From the NCBI GenBank assembly GCA_038749025.1, contig JBCDIL010000002.1, positions 1 through 64,000 on the forward strand: a stretch of DNA of 64,000 bases, written 5' to 3'. Positions 51,940-59,300 of the stretch are shown piece after piece. The notes under the pieces are model-generated. The model saw only the letters and a list, made by a program, of their open reading frames with translations, had not been told where the DNA came from and made no database searches. The position numbers and the translations under genes were made by a program. The stretch comes from JBCAXA01 sp038749025. Lineage in GTDB: Bacteria > Pseudomonadota > Gammaproteobacteria > Steroidobacterales > Woeseiaceae. How positions within the stretch are numbered: the first letter of the stretch is position 1; each line of letters opens with the position of its first letter.

Positions 51940-53544
51940 ATGAAAATATTGCTCGTCGAGGACGACGCGGCAGACGCTGCGTTGTTGGAGAAACAATTGA
52001 CCGAGACCGGGGCGTTTGAGGTCAACCTGCGCCGCTGCACCGATATCTGCGAAGCGGAACGACTTACCAACGATGAAGACTTCGATGTGGTCCTTCTCGA
52101 TATGGATCTGCCCGGGTCAGCGGGTATCCGGGCGGTACGCAACATTCAAAGCGTTTGTCCCAACACGCCGATCGTCGCACTCTCCGCCGAAGACAGTGAG
52201 GACAACGTCTTGGCGGCGCTCAGTTTGGGTGTCGAAGACTACGTGCTAAAAGGCTATTGCACGGTTCAGGCGCTTGCCGAGTCTATCGCTGCCGCGGTCG
52301 AGCGCCATACACGTTCGAGCTGGGACGGCAAATTACTGAATCTACGTATTCCCGAGAATCCGACCGAACTGCGTCATTTCGCTGAGCGGCTTCGACCGAT
52401 CTTAGCGAGCGATGCGCAACACGACGTTCGTACGCTGGTGGTGGCAGCACTCATCGAGCGCACGCTGGACCGTGCTGACCGAGTTGTTGACCTCGACCAT
52501 TGCGTTTTTATTGTCAATGGCGTCGGGGCTGCGGAAGATATTGATGCGGTGACCGAGGAGCTATCGCGGGCGTTATCGGTGCCAATCTTGGCCGGCAGCG
52601 ACCGTGTCGTGACCAAGACGCACCTGGGCATCGCTGTTGCACCTGACGATGCACGCGAGCCAGCTGAGCTATTAGCTAAGGCGCTCAATGCGCTTAGTGA
52701 GCAACGCGAGGAAAACACCGGTCGCTGGAAGTATTACAGCCAAGAACTCAATCGACGCAGTGCGCACCGGCAACGCTTGCTAACCGATGTTAGTCGCGCT
52801 ATCGACTCGGACCAGTTGCACGTCCAGTACCAACCGATTGTCGACGCCAAGCATCGAGTTGCCGTTCGGCTCGAAGCGTTATTGCGCTGGTCGCGATCGG
52901 ACGGTTTTGTCACGTCTGCATCGACGTTTATGCCGTTCGTCGAGGAAAACGGCATGGTGCAACGAGTCGATGAGTACGTTGTCGACCAGGTTGGGCGACA
53001 ATTGCGTCAGTGGCAGCTGCGCGGCACCGACGCTCTGCCTGTCGCCATTAATGTGTCAGCACGCAGTCTCAGTGACGACCGATTGGTGCGTGTGTTTGAG
53101 GGCATGCTCGAGCAATACGAAGTGCCGCCGCGCCTTGTTGAGCTTGAGGTGACCGAAAGTTCGGCCATAGCGGATATGCGCACGGCCCGGCGGGCGATGA
53201 GTGCACTTCGGAGTCTCGGGCTCGGCATTGCGTTGGACGACTTTGGTTGTGCTTACGCAAGCCTCGACTACTTACGTCGCTTGCCCGCAACTCGAATCAA
53301 AATAGACAAAGACTTCGTTCGCGATATCGCCGATCAGCGTACAGCAACGATAACGCAAGCGTTGATCGACATGGCGCATGGCTTGGATATGCAGGTCGTT
53401 GCTGAAGGTGTTGAATCTGAACAACAGGCGGCTGCGCTGCATGATCTTGGCTGTGATGAGCTGCAGGGATTTTATTTCGCTCGGCCCGCTCGCGTCGATC
53501 GCGACGCGGTACCAGCCTCGTTGCGGCTTCAGATCGTGCCGTGA
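51940..53544 (+). CDS. REC-GGDEF-EAL protein: degenerate cyclase, intact phosphodiesterase
   Basis: This 534-residue protein has REC (LLVEDDAADA, VVLLDMDLPG), a poorly recognisable GGDEF-like domain and an EAL domain. No GGDEF signature is present (the region reads ALNALSEQREENTG and nearby). The EAL has RLEALLRW, LEVTESSAI, ALDDFGCAYASLDYL, KIDKDFV and VAEGVES, a full active set. It should degrade c-di-GMP. It diverges from the cyclase-active partner, so the two could form an opposed pair under the same kinase. Confidence 0.88.
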   Translation: MKILLVEDDAADAALLEKQLTETGAFEVNLRRCTDICEAERLTNDEDFDVVLLDMDLPGSAGIRAVRNIQSVCPNTPIVALSAEDSEDNVLAALSLGVEDYVLKGYCTVQALAESIAAAVERHTRSSWDGKLLNLRIPENPTELRHFAERLRPILASDAQHDVRTLVVAALIERTLDRADRVVDLDHCVFIVNGVGAAEDIDAVTEELSRALSVPILAGSDRVVTKTHLGIAVAPDDAREPAELLAKALNALSEQREENTGRWKYYSQELNRRSAHRQRLLTDVSRAIDSDQLHVQYQPIVDAKHRVAVRLEALLRWSRSDGFVTSASTFMPFVEENGMVQRVDEYVVDQVGRQLRQWQLRGTDALPVAINVSARSLSDDRLVRVFEGMLEQYEVPPRLVELEVTESSAIADMRTARRAMSALRSLGLGIALDDFGCAYASLDYLRRLPATRIKIDKDFVRDIADQRTATITQALIDMAHGLDMQVVAEGVESEQQAAALHDLGCDELQGFYFARPARVDRDAVPASLRLQIVP

Positions 53545-53557
53545 TCTTGCCTATCGT

Positions 53558-54166
53558 TTAGTCGGTACGTCGCACTCGCACACTACGGTTCTTACCCTGC
53601 TTCTTCAAAAAGTAAGTACCCATGCTGCCACGCCGGATCTCGATGGCGTCGCCGGTTCGCAGTCGAAACCGCATAGACTCTGATTGTGTCCAGATTTGGC
53701 CGTTATCGAGCGTAACCCTAAAGCGACCGGACGCGGTCGCTTGCACGCCAACTATGGCGGCGCTGAGTCGATCCGGTGAGCCCGGTTGTTTGCTTTTCTG
53801 GACCGCGGCATCGCGAATCTGCTTGTCTGTACGGCCAAACAGGTCTTCTGGATCGTCCAGTTCAACATCGGCTGTTGTTGGCGGTGCGGTTGCGGCCACC
53901 ACGGGTGCCGTTGCCACTTGCACAGGCGTCGGTGGCTCTTCGGCTGTTGAGTTAGTTTCTTCTGAAACAATTGCTGTGGCAGGCGGAGTCTCGGGCTGCG
54001 GGGCGGCAGCAGCTGGGGCTGGCGTCAATTCGTCATAGCATGCCAAGCGTTCGCTGTCAGCTGTGATGGCGCGACAGCGTTGCCAGTCGTCGTCGGTTTG
54101 CCCGAGCGCAGGTGTTGCAACCGCAACTAAAAAACAGGTTCTCGACCAAGTTAACACTTTACTCAT
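53558..54166 (-). CDS. Exported hypothetical protein with CxxI-RLxCYD motif
   Basis: The 202-residue product has a signal peptide (CFLVAVATPALGQ). CRAITADSERLACYDEL, with two Cys, matches a small motif seen in several periplasmic proteins of Proteobacteria (also near type VI accessory proteins), probably a disulfide clip. A long Pro/Ala/Thr linker follows. The last 70 residues contain TASGRFRVTLDNGQIWTQ and GDAIEIRRGSMGTYFLK, an SH3-like small barrel with basic end. ATG 54166 is preferred over 54178. It is convergent with the EAL gene. Confidence 0.75.
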   Translation of the reverse strand: MSKVLTWSRTCFLVAVATPALGQTDDDWQRCRAITADSERLACYDELTPAPAAAAPQPETPPATAIVSEETNSTAEEPPTPVQVATAPVVAATAPPTTADVELDDPEDLFGRTDKQIRDAAVQKSKQPGSPDRLSAAIVGVQATASGRFRVTLDNGQIWTQSESMRFRLRTGDAIEIRRGSMGTYFLKKQGKNRSVRVRRTD

Positions 54167-54262
54167 CAGCGCTTGCACCGGTGTGCTCAGGTGATACTCT
54201 CAAGTTGAAGCGTAGTGTTGTTATTGCCACGACTCAAGTGTGTAGCCGTGGCTTGCAACGGT

Positions 54263-54285
54263 TCGTAGCGACTCTGTCGCTACGA
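54263..54285. other. Perfect 10-bp hairpin in the intergenic region before the TPR gene
   Basis: TCGTAGCGAC and GTCGCTACGA pair perfectly around loop TCT. No T run follows on either strand, so it is not a clear terminator. It lies about 105 bases before the GTG at 54391 and 100 bases upstream of the divergent gene start; it may be a dimeric-protein site or an RNA leader hairpin. A G run of eight is found at 54300-54307. Confidence 0.4.
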
Positions 54286-54390
54286 GCGATCGAGGCGCCG
54301 GGGGGGGGCAACGGTCGTTACTAACCGGTTGCATGTCGAGCTGTACCGTGGGTCACGTCGTTTGCTTAGTCTGAGGGGGCTAACCGCGTT

Positions 54391-55779
54391 GTGATTGCCA
54401 AACACTGGGGTGTCTGTACGCCGCGTTCGCTTATCGCGAGCACTCTACTTATCTGCACGCCATTGGCGCATGCGAATCAACCGTCTTGGCATCGCCTCGA
54501 CAACGCTAAGGCGCAATTCGACGAGCAGTTCCAAGAGGGTGACTTCGAGGCATGCATCAATACCGGTAAGTGGATGCTTACCGCCTTAGCCGACCTTCCC
54601 GATGCGACCCCCGCCGACCGGGGTTTGATCCTCGCCCGACTGGCCGAGGCACAACAACGCGCTGGGCGACTCGAACCTGCAACACAAAACTATGCCGCCG
54701 CACTTGAGCTGGTTCAGTCCGGGACTTCGATCTTGGACGATCAACTCGAGCAGCCAACCTGGCAGTACGCGAGGTTGCTTGACCGTATTGGCAATGTTCA
54801 GGAAGCCGCCCAACAGTACGAACGTGCGCTGCATTTGCATACCGTCAATCATGGCCTCCAGGATCTGAACCTCGCCGACTACCTGCTAGAGGTCAGTGAT
54901 TTTTACTACCGCAACGGTGAGGCTAAACAGGCGCGGGCGCTAAACGCCTACCGTGTCGATTTATTGCGGCGCCACTACGGCATGGATTCGCTCGAAATCT
55001 TGCCGGCGCTGTACGACTACGCGGAAACACTCGAAAAAACCGGCGATCTACTTGGTGCGCAGGCCGAATACCGCGACATTATGCGACGCATTAAGAATAC
55101 AGAGGGGCGCCGCTCCCCGTTGATGATCCCTGTTGTCGGCAAGCTCGCTAATCTGTTCCTATACAACGAAATGTACGACGGTTACGACGGTGTAAAGCAA
55201 GCGCGGCGCTACTACCAGGTAATGGTGAGCTTGACAGAAGAAAATCCGGCTGCGGCGACAACCACTCAAAAAGTCGCCGCCTATTCCGGTTTAGGTGACT
55301 ACTACACGCTGAAGACCAACAACGCCGAAAAAGCGGCCATCTTTTATCGCCAAGCGTGGGAGCATATGGCCAGCGATCCCGAGACGTCGGCCAGCATCGA
55401 TCAATTCTTCGGTCAACCGGTTGCCCTTAACGATGTACCGACCGTCCACGGCACCGGCTTTAAGTACTGGCGCGATCGAGCTCAACGCCGCGGTATGAAG
55501 CGCGGTGTCGTTGTAATCCGCTATGACGTTGGTACCGATGGGCGAATGACCAATGTACGGATAGCCGAGTCGAAGCCAGACAATTTCAAGGACTTTATGG
55601 TCCTGAAACAACTGCGTCGCTTCGTGTATCGTCCGGCTATCAACAACGGTCATCCTGTCGTTGCCAAGGATCTCGAGTATCGATTCGAATATGCTTACTG
55701 GGAGCAGGAATACCTCGATTTTCAGCAACGCGGCATATCGAATATTCGCGTTGCGCGGTCGGTCGCTCAAACCGACTAG
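54391..55779 (+). CDS. TPR protein with C-terminal TonB-like domain
   Basis: The 462-residue product has a signal peptide (LLICTPLAHA). TPR-type helices cover most of the protein (RLAEAQQRAGRLEPATQNY, LLDRIGNVQEAAQQYERAL). The last 100 residues (GVVVIRYDVGTDGRMTNVRI, then RRFVYRPAINNG) form the beta-alpha-beta fold of the TonB C-terminal domain. It has no TonB membrane anchor motif. It may dock on outer-membrane receptors or other partners. The GTG start has GAGGGGG about 11 bases upstream. Next gene starts 51 bases later. Confidence 0.8.
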   Translation: MIAKHWGVCTPRSLIASTLLICTPLAHANQPSWHRLDNAKAQFDEQFQEGDFEACINTGKWMLTALADLPDATPADRGLILARLAEAQQRAGRLEPATQNYAAALELVQSGTSILDDQLEQPTWQYARLLDRIGNVQEAAQQYERALHLHTVNHGLQDLNLADYLLEVSDFYYRNGEAKQARALNAYRVDLLRRHYGMDSLEILPALYDYAETLEKTGDLLGAQAEYRDIMRRIKNTEGRRSPLMIPVVGKLANLFLYNEMYDGYDGVKQARRYYQVMVSLTEENPAAATTTQKVAAYSGLGDYYTLKTNNAEKAAIFYRQAWEHMASDPETSASIDQFFGQPVALNDVPTVHGTGFKYWRDRAQRRGMKRGVVVIRYDVGTDGRMTNVRIAESKPDNFKDFMVLKQLRRFVYRPAINNGHPVVAKDLEYRFEYAYWEQEYLDFQQRGISNIRVARSVAQTD

Positions 55780-55830
55780 CGTTAATCTGCAGCGTCACGT
55801 TACAGCTTCGACCAGAGCGGAGTCGTCCGC

Positions 55831-57504
55831 GTGACGCTGCAACGAATGCGGCGTGCTCAAGCCGATTTTCAAGCTGGCCGGTACGAGAAGGTCCTTGACG
55901 CTCTCGCTGAAGACCGTTCAGCGCCGGCTCTGCATCTTCGTGGCTTAGCCGAGCGTCGCCTCGGTCAAACCGATAAAGCACTACAAACATTGCGCCAAGC
56001 CGTGGCGAGCTCGCCGCGCGATCCGGCCGTGATCCGTAATTTTGGTCTTGCGGCGCGCAGCGCTGGTGCCCCGCTAGAGGCGCTTGAGGCGTTCAAGCGG
56101 GCAACAAAATTAGCGCCAGATTTCGCGGCAGCGTGGCAATCGCGTGGTCGCGCTGCCTTGGACCTGGAACGCTTCGATGAGGCGGCGGAGGCGTATCGAC
56201 GCGCCCTCGAGATCGACCCGGCAAGCCCCGTTGCTCAGTATGGGCTTGCCTGCGTGTTGACCGATATCGGCGAAACGGCAGCCGCAGTGGATTTATTGCA
56301 TACGCTGCAGCGTGCGGGTCGCAACGACGCCAGTGTCGTATTCATGCTTGGTCGATGCGCGCTCGCCCAAGGCAATACGGCGGCGGCAATCGAGCACTTC
56401 GCTGCGGCTCACCGTGCCGGTCCCGGTGAGTACAGTTTGCGAGCCCTGGCTGAGGCGCTGTGGATGAGCGGTGGAACCGATGCATTTACAGCATTAATTC
56501 GCAGCGCGACGGCGCTGCCCGCGCTGATCCCCTTGGCGGCCGATCTTGCCCGTCAGGCTGAAGACTATGCACTCGCCAACCACGTACTCGCTGCGGCCAA
56601 CCCACCGACAATCGATGGACTGGCTGTGCAGTCGTGGGTAGCAATCGATACCGATGACCCGTACGCGGCACTCGCATTAGCAACACAAGTGCTTGATGCA
56701 AAGCCAGGACACCGCGTTGCAACGGCAGCTGCAGCGTCCGCGCTGTTGATGCTCGGCCGACCGAACGAGGTGTTAACGGTGCTTAAGCCATTACGAGAGG
56801 CAGAGCCGCTGAATCAGCACTGGCTGGCTTTTGAGGCCACCGCTATTCGCCTTACCGATCCAGGGCGCTACGCAGAACTGCTCAATCACGGCGCGCTTGT
56901 GCGGGCTATGGAGCTGCCTATTCCCGATGGGTTTAGAGATATCGATGCATTTAATGCAGCGCTACTCGACGAGCTTGATAAGCAGCGGCCATTTGTTCGC
57001 CGTCCGCTCGGTCAATCGTTGCGGGGTGGCAATCAAACGAGCGTTGACTTGCTGCATATGCAGACGCCTGCCGTACAGGCGTACTTGCAGGCGCTGCGTG
57101 CGCCGGTTGCTCAATATCTCGCTGAACTCGATGTCGCGCCGACCCATCCACTCGCACTGCAACGTGGTAGCGACTTTCGTATCGCCGAGTGTTGGTCAGT
57201 TGAGCTACAAGCGCATGGCTTTCACGTCAGTCACGTCCATCCACGGGGTTGGCTAAGTTCCGCATACTATGTCGCTGTCCCACCGGTGGATCCGGAAGCG
57301 GCGGAGCGACACGAGGGCTGGCTCCGTGTTGGTGAGCCACCGATAAAGACCGAGCCGCCACTGGGTCCGGATCAATACATTGAACCGAAGCCGGGGCGTT
57401 TGGTGCTGTTTCCCTCGTTCGTTTGGCACGGAACGGTGCCGTTCCGTAGCGAGTCTCGCCGCGTAACAGCACCGTTCGATATCGTGCCGACCCAGCTTAG
57501 CTAG
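55831..57504 (+). CDS. TPR protein with C-terminal 2OG-Fe(II) oxygenase domain
   Basis: The 557-residue protein has TPR repeats over the first 330 residues (AWQSRGRAALDLERFDEAAEAYRRAL and similar). The C-terminal 2OG-Fe(II) dioxygenase domain includes HVSHVHPRGWLSSAYYVAVP, with the metal His residues, and FPSFVWHGTVPFRSESRRVT, with the distal His and the 2-oxoglutarate Arg. This layout is common next to SapC and TonB-dependent receptor genes. It probably hydroxylates a protein or small compound. A GTG start with GGAG nine bases upstream. Its stop overlaps that of SapC by four bases (CTAG). Confidence 0.87.
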   Translation: MTLQRMRRAQADFQAGRYEKVLDALAEDRSAPALHLRGLAERRLGQTDKALQTLRQAVASSPRDPAVIRNFGLAARSAGAPLEALEAFKRATKLAPDFAAAWQSRGRAALDLERFDEAAEAYRRALEIDPASPVAQYGLACVLTDIGETAAAVDLLHTLQRAGRNDASVVFMLGRCALAQGNTAAAIEHFAAAHRAGPGEYSLRALAEALWMSGGTDAFTALIRSATALPALIPLAADLARQAEDYALANHVLAAANPPTIDGLAVQSWVAIDTDDPYAALALATQVLDAKPGHRVATAAAASALLMLGRPNEVLTVLKPLREAEPLNQHWLAFEATAIRLTDPGRYAELLNHGALVRAMELPIPDGFRDIDAFNAALLDELDKQRPFVRRPLGQSLRGGNQTSVDLLHMQTPAVQAYLQALRAPVAQYLAELDVAPTHPLALQRGSDFRIAECWSVELQAHGFHVSHVHPRGWLSSAYYVAVPPVDPEAAERHEGWLRVGEPPIKTEPPLGPDQYIEPKPGRLVLFPSFVWHGTVPFRSESRRVTAPFDIVPTQLS

Positions 57505-58280
57505 TTCGGCGTATTGCCAGCGCCCATCTCGCGGCGCACACGCCGCGCCATCAAGTGGCGCCAGTTTTCGATCGAGTACAGCTGCAGATACATTGCCGAC
57601 AAGAAACCATTGCGATGCCAGTCTTTAATCAGCTCGGGGTCAATGTTTGTCAGTTTTTCCGAGTCGATGGAATTGTATTCGGCCAACGGTACCGATTCCG
57701 ATGATCCTGGATTCTTATGCGTGGCCTGTTGCGTTACCAGCAGATCGTTCTGCGCGAGTACCTGCACAAACTCGCGAGTCCGATTTCTCTCGCCTTCGTA
57801 GGTCATACAAAACTGCATGACTTGCTCGGTTTCTTTGGTCGGCTTTCCATCGGCAAAAAACGGAAACTGTGGATCTTCTGTAACCGCATCAGCGGCACGA
57901 TCGATAACGGCAGCCATGCGCTCTTCTTCGACGCGCGCGAACGCGAATGGATAACATCGCAAGTACGATGGAATGTAGGTCATTGGATCCCATTCGCCGT
58001 CATTGTCGATAAACAAGCTCTCACCTTCAGCGATACCTAATACCGCGAGCGGCACGGCGTTCGCGTCGGTCCCGGAAAAAATAATTGGGAAGTGTCGTTG
58101 AGCGCTACCAAACTCCGTTAGCGTCAATGGCACGACGCGCTCGCCGGCGACAAAGTCGAACGGTCGCTTCGACGGCGTTAATCCCAACGACCCGTGGTCT
58201 TGGACGGTCAGTAACTCCGGCTGCTGGTAAAGGAACATCGAGCCGGTAATCGGCGTGGCCGCTGTGGTTTCGTCGGTCAT
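57501..58280 (-). CDS. SapC-family protein
   Basis: This 259-residue protein has the SapC layout. DHGSLGLTPSKRPFDFV and VVPLTLTEFGSAQRHFPIIF come first. PLAVLGIAEGESLFID is followed by YIPSYLRCYPFAFARVEEE, the hallmark block. The name comes from the Campylobacter S-layer locus, but in gamma- and alphaproteobacteria SapC sits beside TonB-dependent receptors and oxygenases, with no settled function. ATG 58280 is set by GGAG five bases before it; the frame is open upstream into the methyltransferase gene. The two genes are 29 bases apart. Confidence 0.9.
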   Translation of the reverse strand: MTDETTAATPITGSMFLYQQPELLTVQDHGSLGLTPSKRPFDFVAGERVVPLTLTEFGSAQRHFPIIFSGTDANAVPLAVLGIAEGESLFIDNDGEWDPMTYIPSYLRCYPFAFARVEEERMAAVIDRAADAVTEDPQFPFFADGKPTKETEQVMQFCMTYEGERNRTREFVQVLAQNDLLVTQQATHKNPGSSESVPLAEYNSIDSEKLTNIDPELIKDWHRNGFLSAMYLQLYSIENWRHLMARRVRREMGAGNTPN

Positions 58281-58309
58281 GGTCTCTCCAAAATAAAAAT
58301 ACCGAACAG

Positions 58310-59224
58310 CTAAGCCCGGTCTCGCTGAGCGCGAATTGCCCAAGCGGCGGGGTGTTCGGGGTCGCTTCCAAAAAAAGGTGTCGGTTCTTGCCACTTAAGA
58401 CCAGCGCTCTCGAAGCGACTCGCAAGAGACGCAAGCTCGGTCTTATCAAGCGCAACGGATCTGATCGCTGTTAGTCGATCGATACTCTTGGTGAGATCGC
58501 CGTGCATCGCGGTTAACCACGCAGTGATGTCGGCAAGATCGTATTGGCGTCGTTTGGCATAGAGTTGCCGGAACCCGCCATACAAATGGACGTGGACGCC
58601 ATGGGGTTGTTCTTTGACGGTCGCCGCAATCGCCCGCTCGGTTGGAATGAACGCTTCAGCGGCTTTGTCGAATCGTTGCCGATCGTCGGTAAATGCCGCG
58701 CTGACAAGTTCGGTCGCTTTGTCGATAAAGCCCTGCTTGAGCAGCGCATTGGCGGCCGTTAGCTGACGTGCATGCGATCGGTCGATTGCACCGTCACGAT
58801 AGTGGCTGAGGAAGGCCAATCGGCCTCCCGGTGCCAGCACGCGGGCAGCCTCTACAAAAGCCTCTAGGCCCGCATACTCGACGCCGTACTGGCTAACGAC
58901 CACGTCAAACGCGCCGTCGGCGAAGGGCAGAGCAGCCGCATTACAAACCGTCGTTTCGACTGTCGGAAAGCGCTCGCTAAGGCGCACCATGGCCTCCTCA
59001 GACAAGTCGCACGCAGAGACATGGGAGAACCGATGGGCGTCTATCGCAGCGAGGATCGATCCAGCACCAGCGGCGATATCAAGAAGCCGAACAGCGTCTG
59101 AGCAGTGCTCGAGTTCTTTCTTCCAGAAGGAATCGAGCGCAGGATGTTTTTCGCCGCTCGAATCGACGAAGACTTCGCCTTGAGGCGATTCTTCAGACCA
59201 GTATTTTGACCAGTTGTCTGCCAT
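58310..59224 (-). CDS. Class I SAM-dependent methyltransferase
   Basis: The 304-residue product has a Rossmann methyltransferase fold. LLDIAAGAGSILAAID binds S-adenosylmethionine, ACDLSEEAM is the ribose-binding acid region, AALPFADGAFDVVVSQYGVEY is motif III-like, and VLAPGGRLAFLSH follows. The C-terminal 130 residues are helical and probably bind the acceptor, which is unknown. It lies between the receptor terminator and SapC, and is likely co-transcribed with SapC. Confidence 0.88.
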   Translation of the reverse strand: MADNWSKYWSEESPQGEVFVDSSGEKHPALDSFWKKELEHCSDAVRLLDIAAGAGSILAAIDAHRFSHVSACDLSEEAMVRLSERFPTVETTVCNAAALPFADGAFDVVVSQYGVEYAGLEAFVEAARVLAPGGRLAFLSHYRDGAIDRSHARQLTAANALLKQGFIDKATELVSAAFTDDRQRFDKAAEAFIPTERAIAATVKEQPHGVHVHLYGGFRQLYAKRRQYDLADITAWLTAMHGDLTKSIDRLTAIRSVALDKTELASLASRFESAGLKWQEPTPFFGSDPEHPAAWAIRAQRDRA

Positions 59225-59244
59225 CGGCTGAGTTTACCTGAGGC

Positions 59245-59277
59245 AAAAAAAGAACGGCGGGCCGAAGCCCGCCGTTC
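59245..59277 (-). terminator. Rho-independent terminator of the TonB-dependent receptor gene
   Basis: GAACGGCGGGC and GCCCGCCGTTC form a perfect 11-bp stem with a 4-base loop (CGAA on the plus strand, TTCG on the reverse). On the reverse strand seven T bases follow directly (A run at 59245-59251). It lies 23 bases after the receptor stop, and separates it from the methyltransferase start at 59224. Confidence 0.9.
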
Positions 59278-59300
59278 GATTGACGTACAGCTCGGTTAAC

